The notes beneath the pieces were generated by a model. It saw only the letters and a list, made by a program, of their open reading frames with translations. It searched no databases and was not told where the DNA came from. DNA of 64,000 nt from a virus. Below are positions 1 through 10,200 of the stretch, piece by piece (within the stretch, counting starts at the first letter, position 1; each line of letters opens with the position of its first letter). The stretch lies in the IMG/VR virus record IMGVR_UViG_3300014720_002243, positions 1-64,000 of that record; one strand, written 5' to 3'. Both the position numbers and the translations under genes were made by a program.

Positions 1-348
1 CGTTTGACTAGATGTTGGAGTTTTGGTATTTGTTGGGGTTTGTGTTTGTGCTTTTATTGATGTCCCGGTAGGTGTGGGCGCCTTAGTTTTGGTTGTGGTA
101 GGAGTTCTAGTGTTTGTAGTAGTTTGTGTAGGTGTAGCTGTTGGTGTTTTAGTGATCGATGGAGTTGGAGTTTGAGTATTTGAAGGGGTCGGAGTATTCG
201 TAGGCGTTACTGACAATGTAGGTTTTGGTAAAACCTCTGGATTACTCTCCAAATTACCAAAAGATATAGTCTTATCGCTAGCTTTATCAACAGCAAAGTT
301 AGCGTCTGTTTTAGTATTTATAGTCTTAAATAGACATTCATCCGACAT
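1..348 (-). CDS. Thr/Pro-rich repeat protein, 5' part only (C-terminus outside window)
   Basis: The reading frame starts at an ATG at 348, eight bases after a strong GGGGAGGA ribosome site on the minus strand, and stays open to base 1, so only the first 116 residues are visible. A ~45-residue N-terminus (MSDECLFKTIN...) is followed by a long low-complexity tract of TPTPT/TKTPT/TQT repeats. The same repeat type occurs in the 1557-6548 protein two genes upstream. Such tracts are common flexible linkers in phage fibre and adhesin proteins, so a structural tail-tip or fibre role is likely from position. The functional domain presumably lies in the missing part. The gene start is separated from the upstream stop by one base, indicating translational coupling. 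Confidence 0.8.
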   Translation of the reverse strand, partial: MSDECLFKTINTKTDANFAVDKASDKTISFGNLESNPEVLPKPTLSVTPTNTPTPSNTQTPTPSITKTPTATPTQTTTNTRTPTTTKTKAPTPTGTSIKAQTQTPTNTKTPTSSQT

Positions 349-349
349 C

Positions 350-1546
350 CTAATCCTCCCCGACTAAGTAGAATCTTGGCCTTATAAGAGGAGGATTTAT
401 TGTTAACGGTGCAGCTGGACAATTAATGTATATACTTAAGGTATCATTAGATGCTAATACGTCATTTTCATATAAATGTACATATATAGTCAAAACATTA
501 TTGTTCAAATTATTCAGTATGTCTATATTGTTATTAATATCTATCTCTAAAAGTTGATTATTTCCATAATATAATTCTTCATTCTCAAATAATATCTTCG
601 CTTCCAAAGAACTACTAAATCTTAATCTATAATTGAAGCCTTTTCTTAAAGAGTGTAACCTAATCTTGAGTGTGGTCCCTGCTTTTTTATGAGTATCACA
701 AGCTCCGTCTATATGTTCTAGTTTTATGCTCTTTTGATTATTTTTAACATCGATATTTGAATTACATTGCTTATAAATAAACATAACTGATGGTTTATCA
801 AAGTTGTCTAAATCCTGATCTATAGTTTCATACCACAAATAATCGGGTATTTGCCCAGCCTTGTTGGATATAATAAGATATCCCTCATTAGTAGTTAATC
901 TTTTGATCTGGTTAAAAGGATCAGAAATATCGCTAGGATCAAACACTAAATAAGATCCCTTATCATCTGTAGTATAAATTTTTGTACTATTATTTAATAA
1001 ATTTGTTACTTCTGGAACAGGAACCCATGCTCCCTCCTGAGTTAAATAAGCTCCTTTGCCAGTGATCCAAACTAATCTATCTTTATCTATAGCTAAATTG
1101 CTAGTAGTCTGTGATATTACATTTAATATGATATTACCGCTAGCAGTATCGTTACCACTAGAACTCACACTATATGTGAAAGTATTAGATCCTGTTACAG
1201 TAATAGAGAACGAGCCGTTATATGCTGATGGCGAAGCCCCACTAACAACAATATTATTACCAGTAGATAAACCGTGATTAGTACTAGTAACCGTAACAAC
1301 CGTACCTGCTCTACTCATAGAAGATACTGTTTTAGGAGTGGATACTACGGGTCCTGGAACCTTGATAGACAAACCTCTTGGTAAACAAAAGTCCGGATTA
1401 GAGACAATATTACCGTCTTCAGGATCCGGTATAGGTTGATTAGCGTTCAATATAGATGATTGCTCAATTACATATGCAAATGTAAGCGGAAAAGTTTTAT
1501 TACTATATATAATTGGTTGTATATTTTGATTTATAATTTGTTTCAT
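350..1546 (-). CDS. Tail-fibre-region protein with an E1-FCCH-like beta domain
   Basis: 398-residue protein in the fibre block. Residues ~80-140 (VTVTSTNHGLSTGNNIVVSG, then a YNGSFSITV and TFTYSV pattern) match the short beta domain often annotated as the ubiquitin-activating-enzyme E1 FCCH domain in phage tail proteins; it has nothing to do with ubiquitin here. The segment around residues 150-240 resembles parts of the neighbouring 1663-residue protein (glycine/aspartate-rich loops, YLIISNKAGQIPDYLWYE compared with VIIIINKAEAPLPYEWYS), suggesting a shared structural module. The C-terminal third is beta-rich without a family I recognise. No signal peptide or membrane segment. Virion surface or fibre role is inferred from position and composition. 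Confidence 0.75.
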   Translation of the reverse strand: MKQIINQNIQPIIYSNKTFPLTFAYVIEQSSILNANQPIPDPEDGNIVSNPDFCLPRGLSIKVPGPVVSTPKTVSSMSRAGTVVTVTSTNHGLSTGNNIVVSGASPSAYNGSFSITVTGSNTFTYSVSSSGNDTASGNIILNVISQTTSNLAIDKDRLVWITGKGAYLTQEGAWVPVPEVTNLLNNSTKIYTTDDKGSYLVFDPSDISDPFNQIKRLTTNEGYLIISNKAGQIPDYLWYETIDQDLDNFDKPSVMFIYKQCNSNIDVKNNQKSIKLEHIDGACDTHKKAGTTLKIRLHSLRKGFNYRLRFSSSLEAKILFENEELYYGNNQLLEIDINNNIDILNNLNNNVLTIYVHLYENDVLASNDTLSIYINCPAAPLTINPPLIRPRFYLVGED

Positions 1547-1556
1547 AATTTAATTC

Positions 1557-4500
1557 TCAATCTATAATACCTATACTAAAATTACCACCAGCAGATATAG
1601 ATAACCATGTATAAGATGCTCCTATTCTAACAGGAACATATCTTGTAACGAATGTATCATCACCTAATTGACCAATATTATTACTACCCCAAGCCCATAA
1701 TTGACCTGTGGAATTGATAGCTAGAGCATGATTAACTCCAGCTGCTATATCTGTCCAATTAGATGCAGAGCCGATTCTTACTGGTACGAATGAGTATGCT
1801 CCTACTTCTGTTCCTAACTGTCCATTTAGATTATTACCCCAGGCCCATAGTTGACCTAAGCTATTTAAACCAATCATAAATTCATTACCTATAGCTATTT
1901 TAGTCCAATTATTCTGAGCACCAACTCTAAGAGGAGCGTTTCTATTTGTAGTATCCCCCAATCCTAATTGTCCAAAATTATTATTACCCCATGTATAGAG
2001 TTCACCGTTTGTGGTAATAGCAGCAGCACTAGTTCCTTCAGTGCTAGTAAAAATGTCTCTACAAGATAATGCTACTCCTCCTACCAAGGATAAGGCTGCA
2101 AAACCTACGGCGGCGGTGGTGTTTGTACCCACACCTAAAACTCCATTAGTATTAAGACCAGCAGCATATGCTCTATCGTTAACATCTATATAAAATGAGC
2201 AATTAGCGCCTGCGGCTATTTTCTTCACATTTGTAATTATGCTAGAGGTGGTGGAAGAATTAATTCTAACTGAGGTTAAATTTATATAATTGCTAGAAGC
2301 AGGATGATAACCAGAAGATCCTCCTACAAATAAATTAGAACCTGTGTCTAAAACCAGATAGTGAGTGAATCCAGCAGCGATCTTCTTTATACCGTTAACA
2401 CTAGATAGTCTTGGACCTTGATTCGCTACGTTCGAAGAATTTGCCCCCCATGAAAACTGCTGCCCCGAACTGTTAGTAGCTATAGCAAAATTAGAACCAC
2501 TATCTATTTGTGTAAAATTATTAGCATTAACAGTACTAACATTAGAGCCATATTGAGTAAAACTATTTGTACTAGCACCTATAGTTGATTGTCCAGAATA
2601 GTATATTGTATTATTTTTAATGGTCATAGAGAATCTAAAAGGCGACATCGATAAACTATTATAATTTTGAGATGTTTCTATTCTTGTTGTTACCGGTTTG
2701 GCAGCCGAGGTGCCATCTCCTAAAAGACCCGTACTATTGTATCCCCAACCATATAATTCTCCTAAACTATTAATAGCCATACTACTATATATTGATGTGA
2801 CAATAAAATTTGGTAACCAATTCGAAGATGAGCCTACTTGTATAGGTGTAGCTCTTACATTTGTTGTTCCATCTCCCAATTGACGGTTATCGTTTCGTCC
2901 CCACGCCCACAATTGTCCAGCACTATTTACAGCTAATACATGGTTTGCATATGATCTTGATACAGCTCTAACCCAGTTCGAAGAAGAGCCAATTCTGGTA
3001 AATGAAGTAGTAACTAAGTTATTATTGAGACCTAGTCCAGTCTGTCCATAAGAGTTAACGCCCGCGGCGAATAGCTTCCCATCTGTAGAGATGGCAACAA
3101 TAAAATTGTCATAATATTTGGAGGTACCACCCAAAAGACCTCCTATAGTTACATCCGACCACCCAGTTATACCCGTTGGTGGTGTTATTTTGGTAAATGT
3201 AGGTATAACAACGGGGTTGTCGGCGCCAGTGCCAAAAAAGCCAGTACCAGCAACCCATAATTCACCAATACTATTTATCGCTGCACTAACTGTAGTTCCA
3301 ACAGAGGCTTTTACCCAATTACTTGCGGTTCCTATTCTCATAGGTGTAGCACTAGTGGAGGTGGAGCCGTTACCTAATTGACCAGCCCAATTAGATCCCC
3401 ATCCCCATAACTCCCCATTACTATTTATAGCTAAAGCATGACTATCTCCGATAAAAACTTGTGTCCAGTTACTTGCGCTCCCTATTCTCGTCGGTGAAAA
3501 TGTAGTGCCGGAGACGGAGCCTATTCCGGTTAAACCATTAGCATTGTTACCCCAACCATATAGTTTACCATCAGTAGTTAAAGCAATAATTGTTTCATCC
3601 GACAAGCCCCCTCCTAAAAATATTTGACTCCAAGATATTCCTAATGGAGCTGGTAAAGATCTGTTGGTACGAAAACCGTCTCCTAAATTACTATTACTAT
3701 TATCTCCCCAAGATAATAAACTTCCTTGTGGATATATTATTATGCTAGAACTATTAGTATATGCTCCTAAACCTATACTATTACGAGCAGCAACTCTAAA
3801 CACATATGATGGTCCAATAGCAACAGTTGGCGAAGCAATATTAATACTATTAGATACGGTATTGGTGCTTACATTTGACCAAGACACACCATTATCATTA
3901 GATATTTGGATGGTATAGTCAATAATATTACTTCCATTAGATTGCGGTGTGCTCCATGAAAGGTCTATACTATTACTAGTTATAGTACCAGAAACAGCAG
4001 ACGGAGCCGAAGGTACTGCCGCAAATAATAATGGAGATGTTGATGAACTAATGGCTCCACCTCCAACTCTATTTATAGCTGCTACTCTAAAAATATAAGA
4101 CTGTCCAAAAGTTAAACCTGTAATTGTTGCTGAAGTAGCTGAAGAGACCCCATCGTTTACTTGTACCCAGGTAGCATACGAGCTAGAGCTAGAAGCATAC
4201 TGAACCGCATAATCAGTAATAGTTGCTCCTCCATTGTTACTAGGGGCAGTCCAAGATAAATTAATATTTAATCCAGATAAATTTGCAAATAAACTCGTTG
4301 GCGCTGCGGGTAGTGTTGCTGGAATGGTACTGGCACTATTTATGCTATACTGGCCGGTTCCGGCAGAATTAACAGCTGCTACTCTAAAAATATAAGAAAC
4401 ACCATTTGTTAAACCTGTAATTGTTGCGGTTGTTAATGTTGAAGGCGCTCTAGTAACATTTGTCCAAGAAGCTCCAACATTATTCGAATATTGAATAAGA

Positions 4501-6548
4501 TAATCTGTTATAGCTGCTCCTCCATTATTTGGCACAGTCCATGAGATAGAAGCTTGAGCATCGCCTCCAGTAACCGAAGTAACAGTTGGTGCAGCAGGAG
4601 GGGATGCGATTGGGGATACTGGTGATAATGTTGTTGCATATGAACCGGATCCGGCCCCGTTTGTTGCGGCAACCCTAAAGAGATACGGAGTGCCATTAAC
4701 CAACCCTGTAACCACTACGCTGGTATTAATGCTAGTACCATCGTTAAAAGTGGTCCAAGACGATCCTGAATCAGAACTATATTGAATCGTATAGTCTCTA
4801 ATAATAGAAGCGGCCGGAGCAACCCAAGATAGATTTACTAAAGTATTGCCAGCCACGGCTACTAGATCTGTTGGTTCTCCCGGAGGGGTAAGAGGTGTAG
4901 TTGGAGTTGGGGTTGGGGTGGGAGTAGAAGTGGATGTTTGGGTTGGAGTTGGAGTTTTTGTTTTCGTAGGAGTTCTAGGAGGATATGACTTTAAAGATTT
5001 AGAAGCTGTTGGAGTTGGTGTAGTAGCGCAAAAATCTCTATCACATTTCTCTAGAGTTAGATATGATGTAGAGGTTACATAATTATCTAAATTAATAACT
5101 TTAATATATAAAGTAGTTCTTATTTTACCAATCCCCGTAGTCATCAATGTTCTAATATTTTCTGTTGTATTACCATTATTTATAATGCCATTATTAGTAA
5201 CAAAAGAGATATCATCAGTATTCGTTGTATCTCTAGGCTCGTCAGGATTAGCATTGCCATAGGCATGAACTCCAAATTCATAATAATACCTAGATTCTTC
5301 AGACATATTAGTTACTGTAGCTGATAAAAAGTCTTTATAACAGTCTTCGCAGTTATCTATTACCAATCTAGGACCAGCATCAAAAACTACTGTGTGTTTT
5401 TTACTCGAAGGAGTTGGTGTTGGAGTTGGGGTGGGTAGGTTTAACAATTGTTTTGTACTAAACTTGAACCTATCCTCACTAAGTAAAACTAGATTATCGT
5501 CATACAGTCTAACTCTAACTTCATATGGACCAGTTTTTTGAATATAAAAAGCACTATTAATATAAGTAGAGCTAGATATTCCTGGTATAGATATAATATT
5601 ATTTTGAATTAAATTTCTTTTTTCATAAACAATATTGTCAGAATCCACCTCTACAGAAAAAGGATATTTAACAACGTCTTGGGTAAGTTCTATATAGGGA
5701 TTATTGAGTGTAGCGTTATAAAAATATAGTTTAGTTTTATTTAAGCTCTTAATCAAAAAATAGTTATTGCTTAGGAAATTAGGGTCAGCAGCCGATAAAA
5801 TTCTCCAATTATTTAGCTTGCCCTGACCGTTTAATCCGTCGCTAACTAGTTGCTGATTTATAACAAGATTACCTTTGCTATCTATTGTGTAGTCGCCGCC
5901 TTCTTCTAAGTCATATTGAAAAATATTCCTATAGTCGATATCAGGAGACTGAATAATGTCTGTAATAACATGATAGGTTGATTCTGATAAAGTGTTATAA
6001 ACTTCTGATGTGAGAACTATTGGATAACTTGATAAATTATTTAAATTAAGTATTATTTCATCCGTTTTGTCATTATAAGATGTTCCAAGAGCACAAAAGT
6101 TATTTAGTATAATTTCTTGATTAAATCTTACTTTAGGATCATAAATCTTATTATAAGAGTACCACTCATAAGGAAGTGGTGCTTCGGCTTTATTAATAAT
6201 AATTATAACATCGTTTTTTGAAATAGTATAGAATTGATTAAAATTATCTGTAGGACCATTATATATTAAATATGTAGATTCTTCAGTAACCTTATATATT
6301 TTTTTAACGTTTTGAAAAAATGAAAAATAATATGGAACTAAAGATGTTCCTGTATATTTATACATTCCGTTTTCTATTATATTGTCTTGGGCTGTTAGTA
6401 GAACAACAGCATTATTATGTAAAGATAGAGTTAAATCCTCTAAATCTAAATTAGACGATGATACATAGTCCGGCACCAACAAAAGATCTTCGTCTCCGTG
6501 GTATTGAATAATCTGAATAGGTTTTGTTATTTTTTCTACTGTTAGCAT
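1557..6548 (-). CDS. Giant tail/adhesin protein: four fibronectin type III domains plus RCC1-repeat propeller(s)
   Basis: 1663 residues. Residues 1-400 are an unrecognised beta-rich N-terminus. TP-rich linkers lie near residue 375 and around 520-550. Four fibronectin type III domains follow (~555-935), recognisable from repeated LSW, DY-IQYS and Y-FRVAA-N-G patterns. From ~940 to the end there are many RCC1-type repeats (LYGWGNN, LWAWGSN, GQLGDGT, HALAINS), enough for roughly two seven-bladed propellers. FN3 and RCC1 domains are protein or carbohydrate binding modules, so a host-surface recognition role on the tail is likely. The internal repetitiveness creates several false short frames on the other strand. 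The gene is 10 bp from the downstream fibre gene and 2 bp from the upstream one. Confidence 0.85.
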   Translation of the reverse strand: MLTVEKITKPIQIIQYHGDEDLLLVPDYVSSSNLDLEDLTLSLHNNAVVLLTAQDNIIENGMYKYTGTSLVPYYFSFFQNVKKIYKVTEESTYLIYNGPTDNFNQFYTISKNDVIIIINKAEAPLPYEWYSYNKIYDPKVRFNQEIILNNFCALGTSYNDKTDEIILNLNNLSSYPIVLTSEVYNTLSESTYHVITDIIQSPDIDYRNIFQYDLEEGGDYTIDSKGNLVINQQLVSDGLNGQGKLNNWRILSAADPNFLSNNYFLIKSLNKTKLYFYNATLNNPYIELTQDVVKYPFSVEVDSDNIVYEKRNLIQNNIISIPGISSSTYINSAFYIQKTGPYEVRVRLYDDNLVLLSEDRFKFSTKQLLNLPTPTPTPTPSSKKHTVVFDAGPRLVIDNCEDCYKDFLSATVTNMSEESRYYYEFGVHAYGNANPDEPRDTTNTDDISFVTNNGIINNGNTTENIRTLMTTGIGKIRTTLYIKVINLDNYVTSTSYLTLEKCDRDFCATTPTPTASKSLKSYPPRTPTKTKTPTPTQTSTSTPTPTPTPTTPLTPPGEPTDLVAVAGNTLVNLSWVAPAASIIRDYTIQYSSDSGSSWTTFNDGTSINTSVVVTGLVNGTPYLFRVAATNGAGSGSYATTLSPVSPIASPPAAPTVTSVTGGDAQASISWTVPNNGGAAITDYLIQYSNNVGASWTNVTRAPSTLTTATITGLTNGVSYIFRVAAVNSAGTGQYSINSASTIPATLPAAPTSLFANLSGLNINLSWTAPSNNGGATITDYAVQYASSSSSYATWVQVNDGVSSATSATITGLTFGQSYIFRVAAINRVGGGAISSSTSPLLFAAVPSAPSAVSGTITSNSIDLSWSTPQSNGSNIIDYTIQISNDNGVSWSNVSTNTVSNSINIASPTVAIGPSYVFRVAARNSIGLGAYTNSSSIIIYPQGSLLSWGDNSNSNLGDGFRTNRSLPAPLGISWSQIFLGGGLSDETIIALTTDGKLYGWGNNANGLTGIGSVSGTTFSPTRIGSASNWTQVFIGDSHALAINSNGELWGWGSNWAGQLGNGSTSTSATPMRIGTASNWVKASVGTTVSAAINSIGELWVAGTGFFGTGADNPVVIPTFTKITPPTGITGWSDVTIGGLLGGTSKYYDNFIVAISTDGKLFAAGVNSYGQTGLGLNNNLVTTSFTRIGSSSNWVRAVSRSYANHVLAVNSAGQLWAWGRNDNRQLGDGTTNVRATPIQVGSSSNWLPNFIVTSIYSSMAINSLGELYGWGYNSTGLLGDGTSAAKPVTTRIETSQNYNSLSMSPFRFSMTIKNNTIYYSGQSTIGASTNSFTQYGSNVSTVNANNFTQIDSGSNFAIATNSSGQQFSWGANSSNVANQGPRLSSVNGIKKIAAGFTHYLVLDTGSNLFVGGSSGYHPASSNYINLTSVRINSSTTSSIITNVKKIAAGANCSFYIDVNDRAYAAGLNTNGVLGVGTNTTAAVGFAALSLVGGVALSCRDIFTSTEGTSAAAITTNGELYTWGNNNFGQLGLGDTTNRNAPLRVGAQNNWTKIAIGNEFMIGLNSLGQLWAWGNNLNGQLGTEVGAYSFVPVRIGSASNWTDIAAGVNHALAINSTGQLWAWGSNNIGQLGDDTFVTRYVPVRIGASYTWLSISAGGNFSIGIID

Positions 6549-6550
6549 AA

Positions 6551-7228
6551 TTATAATACTTCTACTTTAATAGAACCTAAATTACCATTTGGATACAATC
6601 CTGATTCAAATTTAGCAGTGAGTGGTAAGAAATTGGTCGAATTGAGATTCTGATAATACAACAATTCAAAGGACATGGATGGTTTATAATCACTGATAGC
6701 GGACATTCTGGCTATTAGAATCTCATTACCTGCTGATACATAAGAAATATTAAATGCTTTTGGTAAGCCCTCATTTGGAGTAACAGGATTAAATCTCAAA
6801 GAATTTCTGGCTCCGGACGTAAAAGATATTCCATGACCAGATACAGAGCATATATCTTCGCATGTTTCTGGAATAGATAATGAGGTGGAATAATCCATAG
6901 AAACTTGGTTTAGATCACAAACTGGACTTGGTTTATACATAACTATTCTTCCTGTAACTAATTTAGTATATAAATTTCCTGTAACAGCATTTAAAACTAT
7001 CTCTCCAACAGCCAGATCGTTGGGACACGGATGATTGGTTGTTGTCTGATCTCTTTTAAGTAGTATCCTGTTAGGTTTTTTAACGAAATTTTGAGCTAAT
7101 TGTTTAAAATTAGTATCATTCTCGTCTGGTACAGGATTTACTATGGGTGGTTGAGGCCCTAAAACGTGTACTGTTCCAGGATCCAGATTGCTCCATATAG
7201 GTTGTTTTTCGTCAGATGGCCATCCCAT
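6551..7228 (-). CDS. Tail fibre-associated protein with a fibre N-terminal-type motif
   Basis: 225 residues. Residues ~70-95 contain LAVGEIVLNAVTGNLYTKL, close to the GELAxNxADGKLYTK motif common at the start of phage tail fibres and receptor-binding proteins. The rest is beta-rich with no recognised domain. It lies between the giant RCC1/FN3 protein and the 2240-residue adhesin-like fibre, so it may connect or trimerise fibre parts. Translation starts at an ATG right after a run of intergenic sequence that also contains a GTATATACT motif (see the late-spacer finding). The specific function is unknown. Confidence 0.75.
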   Translation of the reverse strand: MGWPSDEKQPIWSNLDPGTVHVLGPQPPIVNPVPDENDTNFKQLAQNFVKKPNRILLKRDQTTTNHPCPNDLAVGEIVLNAVTGNLYTKLVTGRIVMYKPSPVCDLNQVSMDYSTSLSIPETCEDICSVSGHGISFTSGARNSLRFNPVTPNEGLPKAFNISYVSAGNEILIARMSAISDYKPSMSFELLYYQNLNSTNFLPLTAKFESGLYPNGNLGSIKVEVL

Positions 7229-7285
7229 TTACAGAACTCCCAGTAATTTTGATTGAGTATATACTTAAATTACACCATTAGCCAA

Positions 7286-10200
7286 TTACGAACATTGTAG
7301 ATTCGCGCCACTACAAGTACCTCCAAAAACAACCAATCCTCCATCAATAGTATCAAAGCTATTTAATGTATCAATATACAAGTTTTCAATTTTTGTGGAG
7401 CCCTGAATAGTTGTATCTGCAAAAATTGGTACATTACCATTGATTTTTGACGAAACCGCTCCTGAACCAATTACAGCAGGCGTATCGGTATTATATAGTA
7501 AGTGTTGATTCTTTTTATTGTCAACCAATAAATCATCATAAGTAAAGAATCTTAAATTACTTCCAAAAACCATACCGTGACGATTATATAGAACTGAATT
7601 ATGAGGAATCACAACATTACCAAGATTATCTATATTTGATAACATCAATCCGTCGGTATATGTTAGACCCTTTACAGAAAGTGAGGCTGCTAGAGGAATA
7701 TTACCTTCGGCTTTTGTTAACGTTGTATTATTTTGACCATCAACTGTAGATAAACCTAGCTGTCTTTTGATAACTTTAACCTTAATATTGTTATTCACAA
7801 TACCTGTGGTTTCTATACCTTTATTGTCTTTGACTCTCTGGATGTTTCCGATTCTATCATCAACAAGACCCGGATTAACAGCCGTCAATGATACTCTAAT
7901 ATCCCACTCTACTGGTGCGCCCTGAGTAGAGGTGGGGATGGTTTTAGTAACAATCTGTCCAAGAATTTTTTGAGTGTTATCATATATAATTTCAATTACG
8001 TCTCCAACCATAAAATCTATTGATAATGGAATAGCCGACCCTGTTAATCTCAATAGAGACGATGTTTCTTCTACTTTACCCAATAAATACTTTTCTTGCC
8101 ATCCATAATCGTAATAAATAGGACTATTAATGTCTGATTTATAATCTGATAATAAAGAACTGTTAAAAGTAATATTTTTATTATAAGCTCCATAAATAGC
8201 AGACTTAGAAGTATTAATACTCACTGTTCTATTTATACTATCAACTAAGAACGAAGGATCTGGTCTATTAACTTTGAAACCTCCATAAACAGCGAAGTCT
8301 ATTCTCTTTCCAGAAGTATTAAATAGATTAGGTACTCCGTCTCTATTACTCAATACTAATTCTGGCGTTGTTCCTGGGAAATTGAAGGTAATATAACCTC
8401 CTACTCCCTCAGACATAATAGCGACTTGTCTCAACTGATTACTAGCATCTAAAGAATATGTAGACTGATCTATTTCTAGTTTTTCGCTTAATACTATCTG
8501 AGTCTGTAATGTTTTTTCTGTTGTGGTTTTTTGACCAGATAACCAAACAGCATTAACACCCAATACTCTAACTTTAACAATTTTCTGAGGATATGGCTGT
8601 CCTTCGATATGATTATCAGGTTTGTAATAAATTACTATTCTAACAATATCTCCCATGCTAACTCTTTTTGTCGCATCTCCATCTATCCAAACTTCTGTTT
8701 TTTGTAAAGAGTTATTGTATAATAACAATCCAGCTAATGCATTACTATAACCATAGTAAAATACATTTTCGGTACCGTCTATAGTTGATTCATTAATAGA
8801 ATTGTTATCATTTTGATAAGGAGGCTCATTAAACTTGTTAGTTTTTCCAGTTCTATAGTATGTGTTGGGCGCGGGATTTTGTGCAAATAGGAGGGTGTTT
8901 CTCGTTATACCTCTTATTCTAAAAGAATTGGAGATAGATTCGGCATCTGATCTAACATTTAAGGTATCCCTAATTAATCTAGCTGATGTTAGTATATCAT
9001 TAGTTTCGACTGGGAAATTAGCTATATCGATTAATGGGTCTAATGATCCCTCTACAAGTGTTGTATCAACGCTCTTAGGTACAGTAATGATATCATTAGA
9101 TGAACGACTAACGCCGTCTGGACCCTCATCCCAAACAGCAAAACCATAAGCATCAGACCTTAGATACATACCTCTAGTAGATCTAAATAAAGGTCTACCT
9201 TTTTCATCAACCATTTCTCTTACTTTTGTAGCGTCTTGTGGATCTACTTCGACTTGTCTAGTTAATCCAGTACCTATGCGAATGCCGCTAGTACCTATCC
9301 AGCCTCTAACTGTTAGATCCGCAAACCAAACACCACTCTCTTTTGGATTACAGGGTTGGCACTCGTCTCCTGGAATTGGAACCGGTATCCAGCTTGGTTT
9401 CATAGTATGTAACATAAAGCTGTTTATAGAAGCATTATAGTAAAATGCGGGAACTTTTGTTACACACGGAATATCAATTGGTACAGCGTCTGGGTCTAGC
9501 TTCCAAACTTTATAATCCGATTCAGAACCTATTGTGAATTTCGGCACATCTACACTATCAGCTGTCCTATACTTTGAACCTGTACCATAAATAATAAAGT
9601 CTGTTTCTTGTAGACCCATATTGAATGCTGTTGGCACTGCTCTATCTAAATCTGTGTCTCCTCCGGGCACTTTGGCAGCATCGTCTGGAGCCCCTCTCTC
9701 ATCCCACCATCCCTTAATATCGTTTTGAGTTTCCATTGGCCTAAGATATGTAGCCAATTCTGTATCTATTACAGCACTAGAAGCATGTAACTGCTCGGTA
9801 TAGAATGTCATTTCGTCTTTATTAAAACGATAATGAATTTTCTTTTGTCTTGTATTTTTCTTTGGAATAGTGGACAACATATACTGTGGAGCTACCATAC
9901 CATTTGGTAGTGAGGCGGCAGCAAACGATCCTCCTATATCTGTTTCCTCTATATTATCGTTAAGAGGAGAAGGCATAGAATTTTTTCTACGACCAATTGC
10001 AAATACGCCTTCTTTATTATATCCAGCTGAAGCTAATATTCTGTCGTATGTAGAATCAGCAGTTCCTCCGATGCTTTTATATTCTTTAGTAATCAATTCT
10101 GGAACGAAGTAAAGCACATTTGCTGAGAAAGGAACGTAGTAGCTTTCTGGGTTACGTCTCTCTTCTCTTCCCAATGCTAATAACTTATTTGCATATTCTA

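Noticed and set aside
1557-3740. Repeated DNA blocks that look like direct repeats or a CRISPR-like array
   Set aside because: They are coding RCC1 repeats with irregular spacing and no cas genes.
4846-5082. A plus-strand frame rich in GVGVGV in the fibre region
   Set aside because: It is the antisense of the TP-rich linker of the 1663-residue protein; no ribosome site, not a gene.
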